A DNA stretch of 64,000 nt from Streptomyces sp. NBC_00154. Lineage in GTDB: Bacteria > Actinomycetota > Actinomycetes > Streptomycetales > Streptomycetaceae. The translations under genes and the position numbers were made by a program. The notes beneath the pieces were generated by a model. That model did no database searches. It was not told the origin of the DNA and was given only the letters and a program-made list of their open reading frames with translations. Shown here piece by piece: positions 38,681 through 47,181 of the stretch. Position 1 is the first letter of the stretch, and every line of letters starts with the position of its first letter. The DNA lies in assembly GCF_026342835.1 (NCBI RefSeq), contig NZ_JAPEMI010000002.1, positions 682,001 through 746,000 on the forward strand, given 5' to 3'.

Positions 38681-39447
38681 CGCAGATGGTGCCCTGTCCG
38701 TTGACGAGCATCGCTCCATGACTGGCCCACCGGGCCGCTTCGCCGCCATCCCGGCCATAGCGGCCCGTTGTGAATGCCCCGTATCCCTGGGAGCCGATCA
38801 AGAAATCGCCTGGACCCGCTGCAGTCACGGACCGGACCTGGCCCGGCATGGTGATGCGTGACAAGAGAGTCATGCGTCCGCATCCTGCCGCATGCCACCA
38901 CCCCTGTCAGCAAAGTGATCAACGCCCAGGGGAGGCCCGTCTACGGGCCACTCAGAACGCTCAGCCGACCCAAGTAGGACGCTCACGGGCCAACTACAGC
39001 GCTCAGCTCCCGTCGTCGGGCGTGAATTGCACCTCACTTGGTGCGGCCCCGCCGGTTAAAGGGTGTTCCGTAACGGCGGGGCGCAAGTGAGATGATCTCT
39101 CATGCCGTCAGTGTGCTCGCGACCACTGAGTACGCCCGCGGCGGCCCAGGAACGCCCATCCGGACCTGCCCCGGGCGGGCAGCGACCACCGGCGGGTGCT
39201 GGCGGTGCTGAGACCCCCGGAAGGAAACGGCTGACCCCGGGCGCTCGCCGAAGGCCCGGCCGACGCCGGGGAACCGAAAAGGTTGGTGTGCGGGGCCGAC
39301 GGAACCGGGTAACGTCTTTGTCATGTTCTTCCAGATGCCGATTTACGAGTGAGGGCGTGATGGGCACCTGCTGACGTCCTTCGACGTCGCCGCCCGTCCC
39401 CCACCGATGAATCCGTAGATCACTTCACATCATTACCGGGAGAACCC

Positions 39448-39663
39448 GTGACCGACAGCAAGAACATCAACAACCCCGTGGGCCAGGGCGGCGGCCAGCG
39501 CAAGAAGCTGTCCCGCGCCGAACGGCAGAACAACGGTCCGCACCGCAACCTCGACCGCCAGGGTGCAGCCGACCGGAAGGCGGAGCTGGTGCGCAAGATG
39601 CGCGAGAAGGCACGCGCAGCTGAAGGCGCCGGGCAGGCGGGCGACGACACCGCAGAGAGCTGA
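39448..39663 (+). CDS. DUF6243-like small basic protein
   Basis: 71 residues. N-N-P-V-G-Q-G-G-G-Q-R-K-K-L-S-R-A-E-R-Q and H-R-N-L-D-R-Q-G-A-A-D are highly characteristic of a small, conserved Streptomyces family (DUF6243, named from memory). It is very hydrophilic and probably unstructured. GTG start with GGGAG at 7 bases; a strong terminator follows. Function unknown. Confidence 0.75.
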   Translation: MTDSKNINNPVGQGGGQRKKLSRAERQNNGPHRNLDRQGAADRKAELVRKMREKARAAEGAGQAGDDTAES

Positions 39664-39980
39664 CGCACCGCCGCCGCAGGGCGGCACCGCACGGGGCAGG
39701 GCCCGGACCGCGACGCGCGGTCCGGGCCCTGCTGACGTATCGGGGCTCTGCTGCCGTACCGGGCGCGGCCGGTCCCGCTCAGTGCGCGGCCGACCACCCG
39801 CGTCTCAGCTGACCACCCGGGGCAGCCGCAGATTCGGCAGCCCCGTCACCGCCACCACCCCGAGCTGCACCAGCAGCTCTTCGAATCACAGCTCAGGCGC
39901 GCGCCTCATCTTGTGCTGCGAACGCGGTCAGGAGCCGCGCCGCACCTCCGACAGAGTGCTGCGGCGCCCGTCTCCCATGG
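39664..39980. other. Intergenic with terminator and possible gene tail
   Basis: 317 bases. After the terminator, a minus-strand frame (39886-39805) reads E-E-L-L-V-Q-L-G-V-V-A-V-T-G-L-P-N-L-R-L-P-R-V-V-S in short and then stops. It looks like the C-terminal end of a lost gene, but no family was recognised. Confidence 0.35.
39696..39732 (+). terminator. Terminator of DUF6243-like gene
   Basis: Perfect 17-base-pair stem (GCAGGGCCCGGACCGCG with its complement) and a 3-base loop, 33 bases after the stop codon. Confidence 0.85.
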
Positions 39981-41171
39981 TTACGTGTGTGGCGTGCCGA
40001 TCGGTGCGGGTGGCATTCGGCGGCGGGAGATCAGCAGGGTCATCGGGCCTGCGGCCAGGAACAGGGCGAGTGCGGCGTAACCGTAGGTGAGCGTGGCCAG
40101 GGTGGCAATTGAGGCGACGAGCAAGGGGCCGCCGGCGTCGCCGAGTTCACGTCCGAGTTCGGCTGATCCCATGGTCTGGCCCAGGCGTTCGGGGGGTGTG
40201 CAGGTGGCCAGGGTGGCGAAGCCGAGGGGTGTGATGAGGCCGGTACCGATACCGATCAGTCCTGCGGCGAGCAGCACGCCGGTCAGCCCGGGCAGCATTG
40301 CGCAGGCCAGTCCTGCTGATGTGGTGAGCAGGCCGATTCCGATGCCGGTGCGTGCGGTGAGGCGGCCGGCGTCCAGGGCTCGTCCGGTCCTGGGCTGGAC
40401 GATTGCGGCGCATGCGGCGAGGACCGAGACGGCCGCGCCGGTGGACACAGTGCCGAGCCCGGCTGCCGCGCCGGAGACGGGAAGGAAGCCGACGCCGACG
40501 GAGAGCGCGGCGGTGGCGCCTGCGAGGGCGGCGGTCGGCCGTAGGAAGCCGGGGTCGGTGAGGCGCCTGGCCAAGTCCGCGACGGTCTGCCTCGCGCGCG
40601 GGAGCGGTGGTACGTGCGGGACGACCAGGGCGGCCCACGCCGCCACGCCTGCGGCGAGCAGAGCGAGGACGGTGAACAGGAGTCGCATCCCGCCCGCCCA
40701 CACCAGTACGCCGCCGAGCAGTGGGCCCAGGGTGTAGCCGATGGACTTGTAGAACCCGTAACTGCCGAACGCGCGGCCGTGCTTGGCGGCCGGGTTGAGC
40801 CGGGCGACGAGCGCGGAGGCTGAGGGGGAGAACGCTGAGGCGGCTGAGCCCTGGCCCAGGCGGGCCGCCCATAGCCAGCCGGGGCTGTCCGCCACCGCAT
40901 AGACGGCGGAGGCCGCCACGAAGGCGGCCAGTCCACCGAGGAGGACGGGGCGGGCTCCGATGCGGTCGGCGAGGGTGCCGAAGACCGGCTTGAGGAGTAC
41001 CTCCGCCCCGTCGTAGAGCGCGAGCAGTCCGCCGAGCACCATGAGTGAGGTGACCGCGTCGCCGGAGAGGGCGCCGAGGCTGGCCGCGACGCCGTGTGCG
41101 CCGAAGGCGGTGGTGAAGGCTGCCGCGTACAGGGGCCACATCTGCCGCCGCGGTGCGGGCCGGGTGGTCAT
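39981..41171 (-). CDS. MFS transporter (12-helix)
   Basis: 396 residues with about 12 membrane helices and a short basic tail. G-T-L-A-D-R-I-G-A-R-P between helices 2 and 3 is the MFS loop motif. G-Q-G-S-A-A-S-A-F-S-P in helix 4 and R-A-F-G-S-Y-G-F-Y-K-S-I-G-Y in helix 5 fit drug-efflux type members. ATG at 41171 follows AGGA. It is a single gene with no adjacent regulator, so the substrate is unknown. Confidence 0.82.
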   Translation of the reverse strand: MTTRPAPRRQMWPLYAAAFTTAFGAHGVAASLGALSGDAVTSLMVLGGLLALYDGAEVLLKPVFGTLADRIGARPVLLGGLAAFVAASAVYAVADSPGWLWAARLGQGSAASAFSPSASALVARLNPAAKHGRAFGSYGFYKSIGYTLGPLLGGVLVWAGGMRLLFTVLALLAAGVAAWAALVVPHVPPLPRARQTVADLARRLTDPGFLRPTAALAGATAALSVGVGFLPVSGAAAGLGTVSTGAAVSVLAACAAIVQPRTGRALDAGRLTARTGIGIGLLTTSAGLACAMLPGLTGVLLAAGLIGIGTGLITPLGFATLATCTPPERLGQTMGSAELGRELGDAGGPLLVASIATLATLTYGYAALALFLAAGPMTLLISRRRMPPAPIGTPHT

Positions 41172-41356
41172 CGGCTGTCCTAAGGGGTTGTGAGCTGCTG
41201 TCGGTTTGCTGAGCTGGAGTGAGTTGTAGTGAGCGGGAGTGAGTCCTGTGGGTGGCTTGGTGGGGTGGGAACGGGAGTTGCAGGGTCGAATGGGTGACCT
41301 TGGTGGCTGGTGCTCGTTGGGCTGGGTGACAGGTGTACGGCCTGGGAGGGGGTGAT

Positions 41357-42988
41357 GTGGTGGGCGGCTTGCGGGAACTGGCGGCCTCGTTCGTGGTGCC
41401 CGGACCGTGCGGGGTGGCGGTCCGGGACCGTCTCAAGCACCTCACCGCCCAGGACGAGAAAGTGCTGCGTGCGGTCGGTGCGCATCAGGGTGCGCTTGCG
41501 TCCGGTGATCTCAAGGCCCGCTGTGCGGATGGTCTGGAGCACGGTGCGGACACCTGGGCGGCGCGTAAGCGGGAGCTGACGAAGGAGTCGTCGTCGCGGA
41601 TCGCCGGAGCGATCACCAAGGCCACGCACGATCAGTGGGCGCTGGCCCGCCGTTGCCACGCGGCGCATATCCAGAACCTGGCGGCCGGGATCAGGACGTT
41701 GCGGCACCGGCTGTCCCTCCCGCTCGGGGAGAAGGGCACCAAGCGCGCTGCGGGTGGCTACCGGTCGAAGAACGAGTGGTTCCGCAAGTCCCGCCGCCTC
41801 GCGGCACTGGAAGACCGGCACACGGTGGCTGTCGCCGACTGGCGGGCCGGGCGGGTGCGGGTGGTGCGGGGTGGCAAGCGTCTCCTGAACACCCGTCATC
41901 ACCTCACCGAGGCCCGTCTCACCGAGGAGCAGTGGCGGAAAGGGTGGGAGGCGGAGCGCTGGTTTCTCGCTGCCGATGGTGAGTCGGGGAAGCGGCTCGG
42001 GAACGAGACGATCCGCGTCACCCCGGACGGCGAAGTGTCCATCAAGCTGCCCGTTCCGCTCGCGCACCTGGCCAACGCCCGGCACGGCCGGTACGTCCTC
42101 ACCGCTCGCATCGGGTTCGCGCATCGGGGTGCGGAGTGGGCCGACCGCATCGAAGCCAACCGGGCCGTGGCCTACCGCATCCATCTCGATACGGGCCGGG
42201 GCCGCTGGTACCTCACCGCATCCTGGCAACGCCCCGCCGTGCAGACCATCGCGTTGGAGACCGCCCGTGCCCGGGGCATGGTCGGCGTCGACACCAACGC
42301 CGACCACTTCGCCGCCTACCGGCTCGACCGGCACGGCAACCCCATAGGTGACCCGCACCGCTTCGGCTACGACCTGTCCGGTTCGGCCGACCACCGAGAC
42401 GCACAGATCCGCCACGCCCTGACCCGTCTGATCAACTGGGCGGTGCGTGCCGGTGTCGCCGCGATCGGCATCGAAGACCTCGACTTCACGCCTGAGAAGA
42501 CCCGCGAGAAGCACGGCCGCCGCAAGCGGTTCAGGCAGCTCATCTCCGGCATGCCGACCGGGAAGCTGCAGGCCAGGCTGGTGTCGATGGCCGCCGAACA
42601 GGGCCTGAGCATTGTCGCGGTGGACCCCGCCTACACCAGCCTGTGGGGTGCCCAGCACTGGCAGAAACCACTGACCACTCCACACCGAAAGATGTCCCGT
42701 CACGATGCCGCGGGTATCGCGATCGGGAGACGCGCCCTTGGACACCCGATCCGGCGTCGGACGGCACCGCCCCCACACGACCGGAGTGATCGTGCGGGGC
42801 ATCGGACCGCCCAGGCCGGACCAGGCACCCGAGAGCGTGAGGGAACCCGCCCACCCACCACGGACCGGCCCCCTGGAGGGCCAGCGCCGAGCGGGAAGCG
42901 AAAGCGGGAACCCAGCGCATCCAACACCGTTCGGGATGCGCCCAGCACGCAGCAGTGGGTCCAAGACTCACTCACGCACACTGGTTAG
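41357..42988 (+). CDS. TnpB-like RuvC nuclease lacking zinc finger
   Basis: 543 residues from the GTG with GGAGG at 7 bases; a start at 41333 adds 8 residues. The three RuvC acidic sites look intact: G-V-D-T-N-A-D-H (about 311), G-I-E-D-L-D-F (about 373) and S-R-H-D-A-A-G-I-A (about 450). In classical TnpB the segment after P-A-Y-T-S contains two C-x2-C pairs; here it reads L-W-G-A-Q-H-W-Q-K-P without any Cys. A His/Arg/Pro-rich tail of about 75 residues follows the last RuvC block. There is no TnpA gene and no clear element ends. The N-terminal half is the longer type seen in 'TnpB-related' proteins of Streptomyces. It may be a guide-RNA-directed nuclease in single copy. Confidence 0.78.
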   Translation: MVGGLRELAASFVVPGPCGVAVRDRLKHLTAQDEKVLRAVGAHQGALASGDLKARCADGLEHGADTWAARKRELTKESSSRIAGAITKATHDQWALARRCHAAHIQNLAAGIRTLRHRLSLPLGEKGTKRAAGGYRSKNEWFRKSRRLAALEDRHTVAVADWRAGRVRVVRGGKRLLNTRHHLTEARLTEEQWRKGWEAERWFLAADGESGKRLGNETIRVTPDGEVSIKLPVPLAHLANARHGRYVLTARIGFAHRGAEWADRIEANRAVAYRIHLDTGRGRWYLTASWQRPAVQTIALETARARGMVGVDTNADHFAAYRLDRHGNPIGDPHRFGYDLSGSADHRDAQIRHALTRLINWAVRAGVAAIGIEDLDFTPEKTREKHGRRKRFRQLISGMPTGKLQARLVSMAAEQGLSIVAVDPAYTSLWGAQHWQKPLTTPHRKMSRHDAAGIAIGRRALGHPIRRRTAPPPHDRSDRAGHRTAQAGPGTREREGTRPPTTDRPPGGPAPSGKRKREPSASNTVRDAPSTQQWVQDSLTHTG

Positions 42989-43541
42989 GAACGGTCTCGT
43001 GCACGACGCGGAAGACGCGTTCCGCGTAGTCTTCGCAGGCCGCCGCGCACTGCCGCAGCCGTTCGCCGGCCTCGGCGGCCTCCGGGGCGCCGAAGACGTC
43101 CCGTGTCATGAGGTCGCGGTGCCGGCGCCGTAGCCGCTCCAGGCTCTGTTCCTCTTCCTCCAGCTCGGCCAGGGTGAATTTGGCCTGGCGGATCTCCTTG
43201 GCCAGCTCCGCTTCGTATTTGCCGCAATCGACCAGGAACTCGGCCCAGTCCTCCTGCCGTGCCGCCGCGAACATCGCCTCGAATCGGGCCGCGTCAGCGG
43301 GTTCGCGCCCCACCGCTTCCAGGGCCACGGCCTCGCCTTCGGCCCGCTCGGTCAGTGCGATGGCGCGCCGGACCCCGTCGGCGAAGGCCGGGACATCGGG
43401 TACGGCCCAGATTCCCTGGCCCAGGGAGAGGGCGCCGACTTTGCGGAGCTCCCGCCACACGGCCACCCGGTGGCGGGACGGCTCGGCGGCCAGCCTGATC
43501 ACGAGCACCAGCCAGCGCACCCTGCGATTGTCAGTAGCCAC
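42972..43541 (-). CDS. ChrB N-terminal-domain protein
   Basis: 189 residues. W-L-V-L-V-I-R-L-A-A-E-P-S-R-H-R-V-A-V-W-R begins the domain found at the N-terminus of chromate-resistance regulator ChrB; L-G-Q-G-I-W-A-V-P-D and a long helical region follow. The C-terminal rhodanese-like part of full ChrB is absent, as in many actinobacterial versions. No chrA transporter is adjacent. A -10 element TACATT (43554-43549) would start transcription at the GTG itself, so it may be leaderless. Its 3' end overlaps the TnpB-like gene by 17 bases tail to tail. Confidence 0.72.
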   Translation of the reverse strand: MATDNRRVRWLVLVIRLAAEPSRHRVAVWRELRKVGALSLGQGIWAVPDVPAFADGVRRAIALTERAEGEAVALEAVGREPADAARFEAMFAAARQEDWAEFLVDCGKYEAELAKEIRQAKFTLAELEEEEQSLERLRRRHRDLMTRDVFGAPEAAEAGERLRQCAAACEDYAERVFRVVHETVPNQCA

Positions 43542-43561
43542 GCCATGGAATGTAGCAGGCG

Positions 43562-43885
43562 TTACTTCTTCTTCTGTGACTGGATGGGTGAGAGGTGGAC
43601 GCGGTAGCCGTGGTGGATGCGCGGGCCGGGCAGCCGGTGGGAGTACGCGAGCGGGGCGGGCACGCCGCGGGCGCGTGGCGCGCTGAAGTACGCGGACGGG
43701 ATGTGCGGGGTGACCTGGCTGGCGTACACCGACTCGTCCCAGCTGAGGTTCAACCCGGGGACGACGAAGAGCGGTTGAGCCAGGGCGAAGGCGAGTGCGA
43801 GCACCCTCAGAGGAAGGGCACTTCCGGCCGCGACGCCTGCCCGGGTGGGGCGGGGGCGCGGCCGGATCGGCACCACCGGGCTCAT
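43562..43885 (-). pseudogene. Truncated GT39-type glycosyltransferase
   Basis: 107 codons. The first 75 residues have a membrane helix and N-L-S-W-D-E-S-V-Y-A-S-Q-V with the catalytic Asp/Glu pair of the GT39/ArnT group, then S-A-P-R-A-R-G. After that the frame turns into an unrelated Arg/His-rich tail. At least 400 residues with the remaining helices are missing. It starts 8 bases after the PAP2 stop, so it was the fourth gene of that operon before a deletion joined it to the ChrB region. Confidence 0.7.
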
Positions 43886-43893
43886 CGGTGCGG

Positions 43894-44772
43894 CTACTTG
43901 CTCGCGCCGGGTGTGGAAGCGGCGTTGGCGAAGTAGTCGCCGATGAGGTCGCCGACCAGGGTGCCGGCCGTGATGTCGCTGGGCACGTGACCGGCCATAT
44001 AGATGCGGGAGTACACGACCTGGGCGGCCATCGCGCGGTAGTCCTCGGCGCGGTGCGGGGCCCAGTCGCCGAGGAGGGTGACGGCGGCAGCGGCCTTGGC
44101 CGCGTGCCGGGAGGGATAGGAGTAGGGGCCCTTCTGCCCGGCGGTGACGTGCTTGTCGGGGCGCAGCAACGGGTCGAGGGCGTAGGGGGCGGGCTGCTTG
44201 TCGCGGGCGGCGACCTTCTCGGTGATCGCCTTGGACAGCTTCAGGGCGCTCTTGAGCTGGATCTTTTCTGCGGCTCCCTGGTCTTGGGGGAGCAGTTCGC
44301 GCTGGTCGTGTGCGTAGAGCTTCCAGATGTCGCTCTTGCCGTGGACTTCGAGCCAGGTCGCGGCTTTCTTGCCGGCGGCGGTACGGGTCTTGGCGAGCTG
44401 CTGCACCTGGTGCAGTTCGGCGGTGCGGGCGGCCTTGGCGGGCGGCGCGGGTACCTGCTCGACGACCCAGGCGGTGAAGGCCTTGTCGTCCCGCGCGGAG
44501 CCGTGTGCTGCCTTCCACTTGGCAAACAGGGTGTCCGCGGTGTGCTTCTGCGCGGTCTGCTGTTCGGCGAGCGTGGCGACATCGGCGTCGGCGAAGAGTG
44601 CGGGCGGCGGGTCGCTCTTGATCCGGTCGGTTGCTCCGGGCTTCTTCTTCGACGCGGTGGTCGCTGCCGCGGGAGTGGTGGCGGTGGTGTGCACCAGGCC
44701 GAAGACCGCGGCGGCCGCCGCGACGATCGCGATCACGGCGTACTGCCACTTGATGGAACGGAGGCGGTTCAT
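43894..44772 (-). CDS. PAP2 family phosphatase, secreted or membrane-anchored
   Basis: 292 residues. One N-terminal hydrophobic segment (about 10-28) acts as signal or anchor. The phosphatase motifs are L-L-R-P-D-K, S-Y-P-S-R-H-A (about 220) and S-R-I-Y-M-A-G-H-V-P-S-D (about 258), giving the catalytic His pair. The absence of multiple helices makes it more like class A acid phosphatases than lipid phosphatases. The start overlaps the upstream VTC-domain gene by 4 bases. It could act on phospho-metabolites or on polyphosphate ends outside the membrane. Confidence 0.83.
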   Translation of the reverse strand: MNRLRSIKWQYAVIAIVAAAAAVFGLVHTTATTPAAATTASKKKPGATDRIKSDPPPALFADADVATLAEQQTAQKHTADTLFAKWKAAHGSARDDKAFTAWVVEQVPAPPAKAARTAELHQVQQLAKTRTAAGKKAATWLEVHGKSDIWKLYAHDQRELLPQDQGAAEKIQLKSALKLSKAITEKVAARDKQPAPYALDPLLRPDKHVTAGQKGPYSYPSRHAAKAAAAVTLLGDWAPHRAEDYRAMAAQVVYSRIYMAGHVPSDITAGTLVGDLIGDYFANAASTPGASK

Positions 44773-45644
44773 GCGGGGAGGGTCCTTTCGGGACGGGCGG
44801 CGGGTGTCTCGGAGCGCGGGCCCGTGCGGAAGCGGGTGCGGGCGAGGCGGCGCATGTTGTTGTCGGGCAGATTCGGCACGAGCAGCGAGAGCCCGATGAC
44901 GTATTTGCTGATGGGCACCGGGCGGGCACCCAGCGCGAGCAGGCCCCGATCGGCGGGGGCGGGCCGGGCCGCGCCCTTGGTCTCCACCAGGACGTATCCG
45001 TCATCCAGCGCGGCCGTTCGGCCGTCGCGGTGGCAGGCGAGGAGGCCGTCCAGGGTGAGACGGGTGCCGGCTTCGAGGTCGGCGAGGGCGGCCCGCCGAT
45101 AGCAGACCTCGCCGGCTGCCGCGAGATCGGCGGCCCTGACATCGACCCCGGCAGCCTCGAGAACCCTGTCGACGAAGGCGGCGGCCTCGGTGCCGGCCTC
45201 CAGGCCGCCGTAGGCATCCGCCTCGATGCGGTGGGCGTGCTTGACGGTGGCGCCACGGCCGTCCTTGGTCTTGACCTCCATCCGGCAGATCCCGTCCTCC
45301 GCATACAGCCGGGTGCGCACCTTCCACCGGCGGCGGCGCCCCTGATTGTGCGCGCGCCAGGCGGCCAGGTGAGCGGTGTCGAAATAGGTGCTGCGGTACT
45401 CGGTGGTGCGGCGCCCGCGAATGTCCAGGACGTGATGGGTGCCGGCCAGCTGCTCCACCAGCCGGGCCGCCGACGAGACCGGTATCAGATACTTGCGGTC
45501 CACCCGGTGCTGGAGTGCGGCCACGGCGTCCACCTTGGCGAGCGGGACCCCGTGCAGCTCGTCCAGCCGCAGCAGCCGCGCCAGCCTCTCACCTGCTCCG
45601 GCCTTCGCCTCCTGGCCGGCCGACAGGGCTGAGGTGACGCTCAC
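44769..45644 (-). CDS. VTC-domain protein (polyphosphate polymerase-like)
   Basis: 291 residues. H-R-V-D-R-K-Y-L-I-P, then T-E-Y-R-S-T-Y-F-D-T, R-R-R-R-W-K-V-R-T-R, R-M-E-V-K-T-K-D-G-R and later L-V-E-T-K-G form the basic tunnel and Glu/Lys metal-binding residues of the VTC/CYTH-like fold, which in yeast Vtc4 makes polyphosphate from ATP. Bacterial versions usually sit next to DUF4956 membrane proteins, as here (4-base overlap with the upstream gene). No membrane segment. Polymerase activity is inferred. Confidence 0.85.
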   Translation of the reverse strand: MSVTSALSAGQEAKAGAGERLARLLRLDELHGVPLAKVDAVAALQHRVDRKYLIPVSSAARLVEQLAGTHHVLDIRGRRTTEYRSTYFDTAHLAAWRAHNQGRRRRWKVRTRLYAEDGICRMEVKTKDGRGATVKHAHRIEADAYGGLEAGTEAAAFVDRVLEAAGVDVRAADLAAAGEVCYRRAALADLEAGTRLTLDGLLACHRDGRTAALDDGYVLVETKGAARPAPADRGLLALGARPVPISKYVIGLSLLVPNLPDNNMRRLARTRFRTGPRSETPAARPERTLPA

Positions 45645-46336
45645 AGCGGCTTCTCCGCAGCGGGAAGGCCGGCGGCAAGCGGCGAGGAGTCCTGTGGATC
45701 CCGCTGGCCGGGGAGGAAGATCTGCTCGCTCTCCTCCACGGCGTAGCGGGCGGAGACGCGGGTCGTCTCCCGTACGTAGTCGATCTCGTCGACCTCGACG
45801 GCGAGGGGTGCGGTGCCGAGCCGGGCGGTCAGATCGGTGCGCAGGTCGGCGGCGTCAGGGTAGATCCGGTCGAGGGTCACCTTCATGGTGCGGGTGGGCC
45901 GGTACGTGGACGGGTCGTCGACCAGCAGCACCGCGGCGAGCAGCAGCATGTCGATGGCTATGATCATCCATGTCTCGCGCTGCGGCAGGCCGTTGCTCAG
46001 CGCGATGACCAGCGCGATGAAGGCGTACGCGACATCCCTGACTGTGAAGGCGGCGCTACGCAGCCGGACCAGGGAAAGGATGCCGAACAGGCCGAATCCG
46101 ACACCGGCAGGGAACTTGCCCGCGCTGATCGCGGTCATCGCGGCGAACAGTCCCAGATTGAGCGCGGTCAGGGCGAGCGGCATCTCCGCCACACTGCGCC
46201 GGCGCCGGTACAGCCAGCCGACCAGCACCAGGATCGCCAGGACGTCCAGGCCGGCGCGGGCCGTCAGATCTCCCACGGTCAGTGCCGAGGCGAGCGACTT
46301 GTCGGCGAGCAGGGATATTGGGGGATGCATGGTCAT
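45641..46336 (-). CDS. DUF4956 family membrane protein
   Basis: 231 residues. Four hydrophobic segments (about 25-135), with F-G-L-F-G-I-L-S-L-V-R-L-R-S typical of DUF4956, then a cytoplasmic domain with K-V-T-L-D-R-I-Y-P-D. DUF4956 proteins are fused or adjacent to VTC-domain proteins and are thought to export or anchor polyphosphate synthesis. The ATG at 46336 is closely preceded by GGAG; the ATG at 46330 is an alternative with better spacing. First gene of the operon, divergent from the two-component system. Confidence 0.8.
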   Translation of the reverse strand: MTMHPPISLLADKSLASALTVGDLTARAGLDVLAILVLVGWLYRRRRSVAEMPLALTALNLGLFAAMTAISAGKFPAGVGFGLFGILSLVRLRSAAFTVRDVAYAFIALVIALSNGLPQRETWMIIAIDMLLLAAVLLVDDPSTYRPTRTMKVTLDRIYPDAADLRTDLTARLGTAPLAVEVDEIDYVRETTRVSARYAVEESEQIFLPGQRDPQDSSPLAAGLPAAEKPL

Positions 46337-46509
46337 GGTCTCCGTTCCTGGCAGCGGCAGCGGCCGCGGCCTGTGGCGGTCAGGGGTTGGTGCTGCCGCA
46401 AGGTGACGCACGCTAGGGAAGTCGCATTAACAGACCATGAAGACTTGCCCGTTCCTCGCAGGAGTACGGGGTGCACGGCGCCGCTCACGCGCAGAGTTAC
46501 CCTTCCGGG

Positions 46510-47181
46510 GTGCACATTCTGGTCGTCGAGGACGAGGTCCGGCTCGCCGGCCTGATCATTCAATACCTGGGCGAATCCGGGCATACCGCTGAGGCTCGTC
46601 ACGACGGGCCGAGCGGGCTCGAGGCCGCCCGCGATCCGCGCGTGGACGCCGTGATCATGGACGTGATGCTGCCGGGCATGAATGGCATGGAGGCGTGCCG
46701 CACCCTGCGCCGGGAGGCCAACGACGTTCCCGTTGTGCTTCTGACCGCCCGCAGCGCGGTCGAGGAGCGTGTCGCGGGACTGGACGCCGGCGCTGACGAC
46801 TACCTGGTCAAGCCCTTCGCCATGGAGGAGCTCAGCGCCCGGCTGCGCGCGGTTGCCCGCCGCCGGCCCGCCCTCAGTACCCGCCTCGAGGTCGGCGACC
46901 TGGTCCTCGACCCCGACGAGCAGCGCGCCTGGCGGGCTGGGGCCGAACTGGACCTGTCCCGGCGCGAGTTCGCCGTCCTGAAGATCCTCATGGAGAACCC
47001 CGGGTGGGTGGTCAGCCGGACACGCCTGCTTGAGGAGGCGTGGGACGGCGAGGCGGACCTGAACAGCAACTCCGTCGACGTCCACATCTCCAAGCTCCGC
47101 GCAAAGATCGACAAGCCCTTCGGCCGCAACAGCATCACCACCCTGCGCGGCACGGGCTACCGCCTGGAGACACAGATATGA
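46510..47181 (+). CDS. OmpR-family response regulator
   Basis: 223 residues. The receiver domain has V-V-E-D-E, the phosphorylated Asp in V-I-M-D-V-M-L-P-G, T-A-R and V-K-P-F-A. The C-terminal winged helix ends R-G-T-G-Y-R-L. The GTG at 46510 puts the first strand right at the start, and TACCCT at 46498-46503 could be a -10 for a leaderless message; a GTG at 46471 with AGGAG is an alternative. It is divergent from the DUF4956/VTC operon and may control it. It overlaps the kinase gene by 4 bases. Confidence 0.87.
   Translation: MHILVVEDEVRLAGLIIQYLGESGHTAEARHDGPSGLEAARDPRVDAVIMDVMLPGMNGMEACRTLRREANDVPVVLLTARSAVEERVAGLDAGADDYLVKPFAMEELSARLRAVARRRPALSTRLEVGDLVLDPDEQRAWRAGAELDLSRREFAVLKILMENPGWVVSRTRLLEEAWDGEADLNSNSVDVHISKLRAKIDKPFGRNSITTLRGTGYRLETQI

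Larger units (their letters stand above)
38526..39447. other. Intergenic with transposase fragment, otherwise no gene
   Basis: 922 bases. It starts with a 20-base palindrome and the second transposase fragment. From 38690 to 39447 there is no supported gene: a minus-strand frame (38634-38873) has no start signal, and a 9-codon frame at 39323 (M-F-F-Q-M-P-I-Y-E) ends at once. Confidence 0.5.

Noticed and set aside
38634..38873. 79-codon minus-strand frame after the transposase fragment
   Set aside because: Reads like a protein piece but has no start signal or recognised family.
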